Below are positions 57,308-64,000 of a DNA stretch of 64,000 nt, piece by piece. A program made the translations under genes and the position numbers. Every line of letters starts with the position of its first letter. Positions within the stretch are counted from its first letter, which is position 1. The notes under the pieces were generated by a model that searched no databases, was not told the DNA's origin, and worked only from the letters and a program-made list of their open reading frames with translations. The stretch comes from Xanthomonas sp. Leaf131 (GTDB lineage: Bacteria > Pseudomonadota > Gammaproteobacteria > Xanthomonadales > Xanthomonadaceae): assembly GCF_001423495.1 (NCBI RefSeq), contig NZ_LMOG01000002.1:149543-213542 (forward strand), read 5' to 3'.

Positions 57308-57691
57308 TCATTTACACCTAACATACTGTCTGACTGATTCGCCGTCGGAAATGACCAGATGCTCGCCCTTCAAGACGTACAAATTATCAGTTCTTGTCTC
57401 TGGTGCGAAATCTTCGGTTGCGGAAATAGCCCAAGCATGCGGATTGGTAGAAACCAGCCTGACTGAGACCAGCGTCTCCTGGTGCTCGTACCCAAGCAAT
57501 CGGGTATTCTCGATGTGTATGGGCGAATCCGAATCAGGATTTACAGGCAGCTTGCAGGATTGTGGGCCCAAGTCCCATACCCCATGGAGTTCTGTGGGAT
57601 ATGCAACAGGCTGACGCGCCTTCGTCGCTGACACCGCGCTACAGCTAGGTATGAGAAGTGCTAGTGGTAGGAACGCAATCAACATCCGCAT
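57308..57691 (-). CDS. Small lipoprotein, possible second immunity protein
   Basis: 127-residue lipoprotein (MRMLIAFLPLALLIPSC) in line with, and 153 bases upstream of, the immunity lipoprotein of the lysozyme effector. The mature part carries GVWDLGPQSCKLPVNPDSDSP, a paired Cys near the end (YVRCK) and beta-strands. It might be a further immunity or orphan gene. No similarity is recognised. Confidence 0.6.
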   Translation of the reverse strand: MRMLIAFLPLALLIPSCSAVSATKARQPVAYPTELHGVWDLGPQSCKLPVNPDSDSPIHIENTRLLGYEHQETLVSVRLVSTNPHAWAISATEDFAPETRTDNLYVLKGEHLVISDGESVRQYVRCK

Positions 57692-57819
57692 ACCTGGCCA
57701 CCCTTGTGGTCATGTAAGGCCTGAGATTTCATCTTCCTTCGCGCTGTCATCATGAAGTTTCCTTGGTCGGCACGGTTGGCGCGTTGAAGCACCATACCGT
57801 GACTGCGACTTCGCTCCAC

Positions 57820-58236
57820 CTACCGCCGCACGCTACGTACTTTGGCCGGCACCTCCACCGGCGCCAACACTTCCATCACTAATTGCCCCTCGCTGGCGGT
57901 AATCCGCAGCTTGCTGCCGATAGCGAAGCCCAATTGCTCCAGCCATAGGCCGCTGAGGCGGACGTGGGGCACGTGCTGGTCGCCGGCGTGGTCGTGGGCG
58001 CCGGGGTAGAGGGTGTAGCTGACGGTGCATTGGCGCGGGCGGCGGGCGCGGCGGGGTGCAGGCAAACGGCCGGGGCCTTGCGGGGTGGTGTCCGGCTCGG
58101 GCGGCAGCATCGGGGGCAGCTGGGTGCGATCGGGTTCGACGATGACCCACTGCACCCGCTTGGGTGGCGCGGGGCGCGCACGTTGACGGGTGGGCCGTGC
58201 GGTGGCGGACGCGTTGGGTGGGCGGCGGCGTGTCAT
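57820..58236 (-). CDS. SymE-like toxin-fold protein
   Basis: 138-residue protein starting at ATG 58236. The N-terminal 85 residues are Arg/Pro-rich and probably disordered. The C-terminal domain HVPHVRLSGLWLEQLGFAIG-SKLRITASEGQLVMEV matches the SymE toxin (AbrB-like) family, whose E. coli member is a type I toxin linked to the SOS response. The start overlaps the stop of the preceding small gene (ATGA), showing translational coupling. Confidence 0.8.
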   Translation of the reverse strand: MTRRRPPNASATARPTRQRARPAPPKRVQWVIVEPDRTQLPPMLPPEPDTTPQGPGRLPAPRRARRPRQCTVSYTLYPGAHDHAGDQHVPHVRLSGLWLEQLGFAIGSKLRITASEGQLVMEVLAPVEVPAKVRSVRR

Positions 58237-58505
58237 GGCGCCTCCGGGTGGCGAGTGTTGGTGATGGGTGCAGCAACGCACTGCTGCAGCGCCACGTCGA
58301 TGCGGGCGGACAGGCTGCGCAAGGCCTGCGACAACACACCGGGTTGGTTAAGCAACTGCTGCGCAGGATCGTCGCTGGCCTGCTCAAGGGCCGCGCGTGT
58401 GGCCAATCGGCGTAGTACTTCGCCCACGTCCCACAGCAGGCCGTGCGCGGAGGCTGGCAACAGATAATCCGGCACCGATGCCGGCATGGATGGTGCGGTA
58501 GACAT
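58233..58505 (-). CDS. Small protein coupled to SymE-like gene
   Basis: 90-residue protein (MSTAPSMPASVPDYLLPASAHG) starting at ATG 58505 with GGAGGGCG upstream. The middle is helical (DVGEVLRRLATRAALEQASDDPAQQLLNQPGVLSQALRSL). It overlaps the SymE-like gene by four bases. It might be a partner, antitoxin or accessory, but I recognise no family. An upstream in-frame ATG at 58682 lies in the leader and is not used here. Confidence 0.65.
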   Translation of the reverse strand: MSTAPSMPASVPDYLLPASAHGLLWDVGEVLRRLATRAALEQASDDPAQQLLNQPGVLSQALRSLSARIDVALQQCVAAPITNTRHPEAP

Positions 58506-58884
58506 GGCAACGCCCTCCTGGAACAACCCAAGAACCGCCGCCAACGGCGACGGGATGTCGGGAGGTTCGAAACCGCTAAGAGCCGGCGGGCGTATTTCCC
58601 TTGCGGGTGTTGTATTAGCCGCCCTCCCGACGCAGGCATCGCATCGGCTTGTACCTGCAGGATGCAGGCACAAAAAACCCACCGGTTTGACGGAGGTGGG
58701 TACCGCTCTTAGAGGAGTTTCGACGCTCCTTGGGCTTAGATTGCGAGTGCAAGGTGTGGCGTGTCAATAGCAACTGAGGAAGAGACTTGACGCGTTTGAG
58801 CAACGCGCTGGCGCGCTGTCGGCAGCTGAGGAATACTTGCGACCGTAGACGTGGTGTGGACACGCGATCGCAAAGGGAATATCC
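58506..58884. other. Leader region of the SymE operon
   Basis: 380 bases without a gene between the SymE operon and a divergent membrane-protein gene. Besides the terminator hairpin it has a small hairpin (CCTGCAGGATGCAGG) and long GC-rich arms that could form a structured leader. No RNA family was identified. Confidence 0.4.
58672..58701 (-). terminator. Leader terminator upstream of SymE operon
   Basis: On the minus strand, ACCCACC (58701-58695) pairs with GGTGGGT (58683-58677) across an 11-base loop, followed by TTTTTT (58677-58672). It lies about 170 bases upstream of the small gene paired with the SymE-like gene. It either ends a short RNA, such as a regulatory leader, or a transcript entering from the right. 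Confidence 0.65.
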
Positions 58885-59610
58885 ATGGATTCATTGGATG
58901 AAGTAGCAACCGAACGCACCGCCGGCGTTGATGCAGACGCGATCGCGCTTGCAGACCCGAGCTTTCCATCGCTCTCGGTGGCAATCGCTCAGTACACACA
59001 AGTGACCGAACAGAGCCGTGCCGGTCCAGTGGAACGCTGGAGCTTGGCGATTGGCCTGATCGGTGCCGGCGTCGGGATCCTCTCTGGCGTTCTGCTAGAT
59101 GGTAGGACCGGTGTTTACTTAGCCGCGGCTGGCCTCGCGGTTGAGTTGACAGGTTTCCTCGTCTACGGCGTGCTCTCGTTCAAGCGCGAGTGGCCGAGCT
59201 TCCGCCGCCCCTATGCCGACCACGCAGATCAAATAGAGCGAGAGTTTCACCAATATCAATCCATCGTTGCTTCGCTTCGAAGGTTTCCGCTGGAGCAACG
59301 GCGGCGGCGCGAGGCCTTCATCCGGGACCGTCGCACCAACATGCACGATCGGCTCGGGCTGTTCACCGGAGGGATGGAGAAGCTTGGGTTCATGCCCGTC
59401 CTGCTCGCCCTCTATCTACAGCTGAAAGACTGGCGCTTTGGGGATTGGGCGGTGTTGAGCAAGATCACCCTGACACAGGGCGTGCTGGCTTTCATACTGT
59501 TGTTTGCCTTTGCGATGTCCTGGCATCTTGTTCGCCTACGTATACGCGTTCAGTCGTATGAGCAATTGTTGGCAGAGGCAAACCGGCAAGATAGCGTTTC
59601 AAGCAGCTGA
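58885..59610 (+). CDS. Four-helix membrane protein of unknown function
   Basis: 241-residue protein (ATG 58885, AAGGG upstream) with two pairs of membrane segments (LAIGLIGAGVGILSGVLL, VYLAAAGLAVELTGFLVYGVL; MPVLLALYLQL, TQGVLAFILLFAFAMSWHLV). A charged, Arg-rich helical region lies between (YQSIVASLRRFPLEQRRRREAFIRDRRTN). I recognise no family. It precedes the immunity/effector pair by 167 bases in the same direction. Confidence 0.6.
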   Translation: MDSLDEVATERTAGVDADAIALADPSFPSLSVAIAQYTQVTEQSRAGPVERWSLAIGLIGAGVGILSGVLLDGRTGVYLAAAGLAVELTGFLVYGVLSFKREWPSFRRPYADHADQIEREFHQYQSIVASLRRFPLEQRRRREAFIRDRRTNMHDRLGLFTGGMEKLGFMPVLLALYLQLKDWRFGDWAVLSKITLTQGVLAFILLFAFAMSWHLVRLRIRVQSYEQLLAEANRQDSVSSS

Positions 59611-59777
59611 TGGACGATCAAGTGCAGGCGCCCACTTATGCTGCAACTATAGCGATGCTCCGTCGGCACTACGTCATTCCTGGCTTACAATTCGCAGTGA
59701 TGCATCACAAGAATCGCCGTCCGCTCAATCTCAAGAATGAGCCACATCAATCCATATCCAGGAAAAGAGGCGCTGTT

Positions 59778-60194
59778 ATGTCAGAGACATTTGAATGGAT
59801 AAATTTCCCAGAAGGTCGCGCGCGTTTCTCTGGAGGCATCCGCGGATTTGACGAGCTGGGCCACGATACCTTTGCAATCGAAGTTGATCAGGCTGAGGTA
59901 TTTGGGGAGCTAGAACCAAGGTGGCTGGAGGACAAGGCCCACTTCAATATCCATATTCTCAACTTCGGATACCTAGATCGCGTAGAGGTCGGAATGCCGC
60001 TCCCATCATTTTCGACGAGGGCATTCACTCTTGATGAATTAGAGAGAGTCAAGCTTCTGGTCAACAAGTTGATTGCGGCAGGCCTGCAGTTCGAAGACAG
60101 GCCATCTGCGCTAATGGAGTCAAAGAAGTCGTTCTTCACCGGCCAAGTTGTCTTTGAGCAGGACTGGGCGCTAATCACGCAGGTTGATCTGTAG
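59778..60194 (+). CDS. Candidate cytoplasmic immunity protein for large XVIPCD effector
   Basis: 138-residue protein (ATG 59778, AAGAGG upstream). It has no signal peptide, lipobox or membrane segment: MSETFEWINFPEGRARFSGG, later AHFNIHILNFGYLDR and FTGQVVFEQDWALITQVDL. Its gene ends 11 bases before a large XVIPCD effector gene, the place where other X-Tfi genes lie. All other immunity candidates in this window are lipoproteins, so this one suggests a toxin that acts in the cytoplasm. No family recognised. Confidence 0.65.
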   Translation: MSETFEWINFPEGRARFSGGIRGFDELGHDTFAIEVDQAEVFGELEPRWLEDKAHFNIHILNFGYLDRVEVGMPLPSFSTRAFTLDELERVKLLVNKLIAAGLQFEDRPSALMESKKSFFTGQVVFEQDWALITQVDL

Positions 60195-60205
60195 GAGTTG
60201 CGCAG

Positions 60206-62686
60206 ATGAATGACTACCAGAGCGAAATCGCATTAATCAGGCAGTCCAATAGCCTGGAAGACATAGCAAGCATCGCACGGCAGCATGCTGCCACAACAGA
60301 AAAAGAAGGTGGAATCCTCTATAGCAGGCCTATCGGAGAAGTCTCTTCGGAGAGGGCAGCAGTTAGTCTCTCGAAAGAGACTGGGCTGCCAATCATAAAT
60401 GATACGCCCCGAGCAAATTTTCTTTCTGATGAAGATGTTCGCAGTTCAATCGAAAAGAAAGCTAGAGAAATCTTTGAAGATCTGGGCCATGACCCGACCA
60501 CAGCGAGGAAGTCTGCAAACTCGTTCTTATACGGCGATCCGAACGTCCCGTCGCAGGACCCGACGTCCCTGTCGAGGTGCCTCTGGGGCGAAGCCTCTCA
60601 GAAGTTCGCAAGTTCCCTGCGCGGTGACATCAAAGTTGTTGCTTCTGCTGCCAACCTGGAGCGTGTCTTCGGTCAGGTGGAAGTGCCGGCCGTCCTGAAT
60701 AACCCGAATGTCACGTCGTTAGGCGGGCAACCTGTCCCGAAGTTGCAGGCGCTGTATGCCCAAGGTGGCGCAAGTGCCGTGCTGCCGGAAGTGCAAACGC
60801 AATTTATTCAGGCAGCACCCAAAGGAATCTTTACAACGGCGGAAAGCATTGGAAACGAGGTCAAAGATGTCACGTTTTCACGTGAGTTTGCTGGAAGCTT
60901 TGATCTAAAGGAGACGCACTTCCGGTCATCCGCAGAACTCAGTGCCTCCGGTATGGTCCGCGCACCGACCGGGCTTGATGTGCCAGCCGCGAGCCTTGCG
61001 GAAACAGCGCTTACCGCAGAAGCAGCAGCGTCACGCAGGCTCTCTCCCGGCACCGTCCGTGGGCTGGGCGTTGTGGGCGCGGCGGCGGCGGTGTACGACC
61101 TGGGCGGTACTGTGAGGAACACCGAGCGGCTGGACGCGCAGGGCAACAGCACTGCGGCCGATGCAGAGGTCACTCGCTACGCCACACGAAATCTGGGCAC
61201 CTTTGGCGGGGCAGTGCTTGGCAGTAGCGTAGGCGCAGCGCTCGGCGTGGAGTCCGGCCCGGGCTTGCTAGTCACAGGTGCGGTTGGCGGCATCGTTGGC
61301 GCGGTGGGCGGCGACAAGCTGGTCGATGTGATCAATGATCATCGCATTTCCCATCAACAAGATGCGCAAGGCAATACGTGGCGCCTTGAGAATCACCAAA
61401 CCGGAGAACGGTGGGCGCGTGACATCAGCACTGGCGAGGTCGATCCCGCTGCAGTCGCCTTCGGCGAAGCCGGTGTGCCGCTCTACAAGACGCGGACAGA
61501 AGTTGCCACGCCGGAAGTCGCGGACTTACTCACCTTCAAAGCATCTCGTACGTCTATTGAGCTGGCACTCGGATCGCCGCGGCAGAATAAAGATCCCTAC
61601 ACCCAACCCGCCAACGAGCACGACACGCGCAGCCTGCGCGAATCCCCGTGGGTGCACAACGCGAATACGCAGCAGTGGACGCGCCAGGTAGCCGATGGCC
61701 TGATCGATCGCACGATGAGCACGCACACCGAAACGGCTAGCCCTCAGCGTGCGTCGCAACTCGATGAAGCTTCGCAGCAAATCATCAAGCAGAACGCGAT
61801 GCACACGCCAACAGCGATGGCCGCGCACTACAAAGAGACCTACGAGCAGAATGGCTGGGAGCGTCACGCCTACATGCCCGCCGCAGTCCATGACGCACTG
61901 AAGCATCCCGGCCGGATCGTCGGCTCAGACGGCGACCTCTACGAACGTGGCAAAGATGGTCAATGGACCCATGACGGGATGCTCTGGGACAGCCAGGCCA
62001 AGGGAAACTTAAAGCAAGAGCTTGATGGAACCTATGCAGCCCAGACCCTAGGCACACAGCGTACGGCTGCACAGCCGGCGGCCCAGGCCGCTGCCGAACC
62101 CATCAAAACGCTAGAGACGGTCCATGTCACAGCACCGCGGACGCAAAGCCACGACAGCGCGGACACCTCTTCGAAGAAGACTCAGGAAGACACAGATGTA
62201 CTTGGCCATAGCGCCCCCGCACGGCCGCAAGCCTCGGGCCCGCAAGATCCGGGTCATCCCGATCACGCCATGTTGAAGCAGATCCGTGAAGGCGTGGCCA
62301 AGATCGATGAGGGCGTGGGCAAACCTTATGACGAGATGAGCGAGCGCGTCAGCCGCTGCCTGCTGGCCGCGTGCAAGGACAATCGCGAGCGCTATCCAGA
62401 AGCAGGCAACACCTCGCTGGCTGCGAACGCGCTGCAACGCGTGGATCACGTGCTGATGGGCAAGAACGGCAACCTCGTCGCGATCGAAGGTCGCATCGAC
62501 GACCCAACACACAAGCGCGCCGCCATTCCCATCGACCAAGCTATCAACATGCCTTTGGAGCAGTCGGACGCAAAGCTACAAGCGGCCAACCAAGCCATCG
62601 CCCAGGAACAGACACAAACACGACAACAAGAATTGATACGAAGCCAACAGCAAGATGCCCAGCAATCGCCCCGTACGATTGTCTGA
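60206..62686 (+). CDS. Large X-T4SS effector of unknown activity with XVIPCD
   Basis: 826-residue toxin candidate (ATG 60206, TAGGAGTT upstream). The N-terminal 280 residues are an unrecognised domain (ILYSRPIGEVSSERAAVSL, GLPIINDTPRANFLSDEDV, SLSRCLWGEASQKFASSLRG). A glycine-zipper-like stretch follows (about 285-375, VVGAAAAVYDLGG, GAVLGSSVGAALG, TGAVGGIVGAVGG), then a long linker with WVHNANTQQWTRQV. A clear XVIPCD starts near residue 675: HPDHAMLKQIREGVAKID, NALQRVDHVLMG, AIEGRIDDPTHKRAAIPI, and a Gln-rich tail. The toxin is probably the N-terminal part. Paired with the upstream non-secreted immunity candidate. Confidence 0.78.
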   Translation: MNDYQSEIALIRQSNSLEDIASIARQHAATTEKEGGILYSRPIGEVSSERAAVSLSKETGLPIINDTPRANFLSDEDVRSSIEKKAREIFEDLGHDPTTARKSANSFLYGDPNVPSQDPTSLSRCLWGEASQKFASSLRGDIKVVASAANLERVFGQVEVPAVLNNPNVTSLGGQPVPKLQALYAQGGASAVLPEVQTQFIQAAPKGIFTTAESIGNEVKDVTFSREFAGSFDLKETHFRSSAELSASGMVRAPTGLDVPAASLAETALTAEAAASRRLSPGTVRGLGVVGAAAAVYDLGGTVRNTERLDAQGNSTAADAEVTRYATRNLGTFGGAVLGSSVGAALGVESGPGLLVTGAVGGIVGAVGGDKLVDVINDHRISHQQDAQGNTWRLENHQTGERWARDISTGEVDPAAVAFGEAGVPLYKTRTEVATPEVADLLTFKASRTSIELALGSPRQNKDPYTQPANEHDTRSLRESPWVHNANTQQWTRQVADGLIDRTMSTHTETASPQRASQLDEASQQIIKQNAMHTPTAMAAHYKETYEQNGWERHAYMPAAVHDALKHPGRIVGSDGDLYERGKDGQWTHDGMLWDSQAKGNLKQELDGTYAAQTLGTQRTAAQPAAQAAAEPIKTLETVHVTAPRTQSHDSADTSSKKTQEDTDVLGHSAPARPQASGPQDPGHPDHAMLKQIREGVAKIDEGVGKPYDEMSERVSRCLLAACKDNRERYPEAGNTSLAANALQRVDHVLMGKNGNLVAIEGRIDDPTHKRAAIPIDQAINMPLEQSDAKLQAANQAIAQEQTQTRQQELIRSQQQDAQQSPRTIV

Positions 62687-63033
62687 TGGCTGATTGGCAC
62701 CTCCATCATCTTCAACATGACGGCGCATAATCCCAATCGCGCTTCCTGCGCAGCGGTGGACTGTGGGCTATAGATCAGACCATGGCCTATTAATCCTTCA
62801 CAGGAGCAAGCATTGATCCCACATAAAATTACTCTGACACTTCTCTTTTGAAATGGCAACGCTCTTTTTGAATGACCTAAGCCTTGTCACCAACGGCGAC
62901 GATATATCTGGAGGTTATAGTCCCCAGACAACACTTGGATGTGGCATAACCAAATTGTGATGTATGCCTAAATTTATATCTAAACTTTCCAGCGCCCAGG
63001 CCGAATCTACTAGTTCAGCCCCAAAGGATGATC
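62687..63033. other. A+T-rich gap after the effector
   Basis: About 350 bases. There is no supported gene or RNA, and A+T content is higher than the window average, in line with accessory DNA. Confidence 0.4.
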
Positions 63034-63492
63034 ATGGAAAACTCAAAAGAAGAAACGAAAGCCTGGAAGAAAGACACTTTTGAATTCGGCCATAATATTG
63101 GACTCGCATTAGCCCTTGCTGGCTTCGGAGCAGTGGCGTACCACGTTGAAACGGTTGGCCGGATGGCAGATTGGAACAAGTATCTCGCGGTCCTATGTCT
63201 AGTTGTAGCCGCACTGTGGGGAGGATTTTCAGCAGACCATTTTGTCAATCAACTTCTAAAGCACACAAAATTGAATAGAAAAGTCTGGGCAAGCATATTG
63301 ATAGGCGCTCTTGGAATAGCGCTAGGGGTATCAGTTATATTTCTCGCACCACTCATCCCAGACAATAACCATATTGTGGCTTTATGCGATAAGTACAAGG
63401 ACGCCGTCGGCGACAAAATCCATGATAGCGAAGAGTGCCAGCGCCTATACAAGAAGCGCGCCGACTACGAGCGACTTCTTCGCGGGAACTGA
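63034..63492 (+). CDS. Small membrane protein of unknown function
   Basis: 152-residue protein (ATG 63034, six bases after AAGGAT). It has three hydrophobic segments (IGLALALAGFGAVAYHV, YLAVLCLVVAALWGGFSA, ASILIGALGIALGVSVIFLAP) and a charged Cys-bearing tail (CDKYKDAVGDKIHDSEECQRLYKKR). It lies after the effector gene in the same direction and is A+T-rich. It may be an immunity or orphan accessory gene. Confidence 0.6.
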   Translation: MENSKEETKAWKKDTFEFGHNIGLALALAGFGAVAYHVETVGRMADWNKYLAVLCLVVAALWGGFSADHFVNQLLKHTKLNRKVWASILIGALGIALGVSVIFLAPLIPDNNHIVALCDKYKDAVGDKIHDSEECQRLYKKRADYERLLRGN

Positions 63493-63514
63493 TTGCAGGA
63501 GATCGACAAACTGC

Positions 63515-63727
63515 GCCAGCCTTATCCGCCGAGACCAGCAGGTGCACGTGGTTGTCCATCAGCACAAACGCATGCACCCGCACAGCAAAGCGCTCGCAGG
63601 CCATGCGTAACAGCAGGCAATAGTGATGCCGATCCTCATCGTCCAAGAAGATCGCGCACCGATTCACGCCTCTCTGGACGACATGCATCGGAACGCCGGG
63701 CAGTTCCAGACGCGGCTGACGCGGCAT
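63515..63727 (-). pseudogene. Truncated RAYT (REP-associated tyrosine) transposase
   Basis: Reading from ATG 63727 gives the N-terminal 71 residues of a Y1/IS200-like transposase: PRLELPGVPMHVVQRGVNRC and FVLMDNHVHLLVSADKAG with the HVH metal motif. After DKAG the sequence changes to unrelated residues and the catalytic Tyr is missing. The break falls just after the stop of the small membrane protein gene, marking a recombination joint. An upstream TTACTTCCGTCCCCTTTTGC block belongs to the usual flank of these genes. Confidence 0.75.
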
Positions 63728-63915
63728 GGCCGGGCCTCCTGCTCAAAATGAAGACCTCAGCCTGACGGCAGCGACACAGCCCCGCTATCAGACATCGCCG
63801 CACGGGCCTGTACGACCGGTTCGCTTAATTACTTCCGTCCCCTTTTGCACAGATAGCACGAGGCCTCACTGAAGCCATGGCGCCGGTGACCTGCCCCCAT
63901 CGTCCGTACCAGTGA

Positions 63916-64000
63916 TTACTGATAAAGCCCGGGGTTGAAGGGTACTGCGTTGTTGGCTTGTTGTGTACGGTAGTTGGCGGCGAACTGTGCCGGCGGGATG
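63916..64000 (-). mobile_element. 3' end of IS3-family transposase
   Basis: The last 27 codons of a transposase enter from the right edge (IPPAQFAANYRTQQANNAVPFNPGLYQ split as IPPAQFAANYRT and QQANNAVPFNPGLYQ). The ending matches OrfB of IS3-family elements of the IS407 group in Xanthomonas as I recall. After the stop, CGTACCAGTGATTACTGATAA and CCTGCCCCCATCGTCCG mark the right end of the element near 63880-63910. Confidence 0.65.

Overview
The window looks like a chromosomal segment of a plant-associated Xanthomonas, probably in the X. hortorum/gardneri/campestris neighbourhood. It is GC-rich and contains Xanthomonas-type palindromic intergenic repeats, an expansin fused to a GH5-like domain, effectors with the Xanthomonadales VirD4-interacting C-terminal domain (XVIPCD) of the bacteria-killing type IV secretion system (X-T4SS), and a lasso-peptide cluster whose cores match the xanthomonin family. 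The species call is inference.

Layout. 1-16 kb: mostly housekeeping and envelope genes: a CycA-like amino-acid permease (cut by the edge), a secreted GH5-expansin protein, a PheC-like periplasmic protein, a DMT exporter, an X-T4SS immunity lipoprotein with its GH19 muramidase-type effector, a methyltransferase, an Rrf2 regulator with a thioredoxin-reductase-like flavoprotein, a TPR-GGDEF cyclase and a DUF1615-like lipoprotein. 16.6-27.2 kb: an S9 dipeptidyl peptidase, then a 2364-residue RTX protein in A+T-richer DNA abutting a truncated, frameshifted S9 peptidase remnant. 27.3-43.7 kb: small envelope proteins, an esterase/M1-peptidase pair, MarR-CPBP, a second X-T4SS effector/immunity pair, a zinc-ribbon SDR and a Tat-lipoprotein with ankyrin repeats that seems to start at CTG.

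43.8-52.4 kb: the lasso-peptide locus. A GntR-type regulator, two precursor genes, a hairpin plus T-tract, a fused B protein (recognition element plus leader protease) and an Asn-synthetase-like C cyclase read rightwards. An Atxe2-like isopeptidase and a TonB-dependent receptor read leftwards towards them. No ABC exporter is present. The likely scheme is precursor cleavage and cyclisation by B/C, re-import by the receptor and linearisation by the isopeptidase.

52.7-64 kb: accessory DNA: an XRE regulator with two palindromes, a Fic-family protein behind five phased repeats, a lysozyme-RTX-XVIPCD effector with one or two immunity lipoproteins, a SymE-like gene with an overlapping partner and a leader terminator, and a large effector of unknown activity preceded by an immunity candidate that lacks a signal peptide. 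A truncated RAYT transposase and the end of an IS3-type element close the window. No T4SS machinery genes, rRNA, tRNA or CRISPR array were seen.
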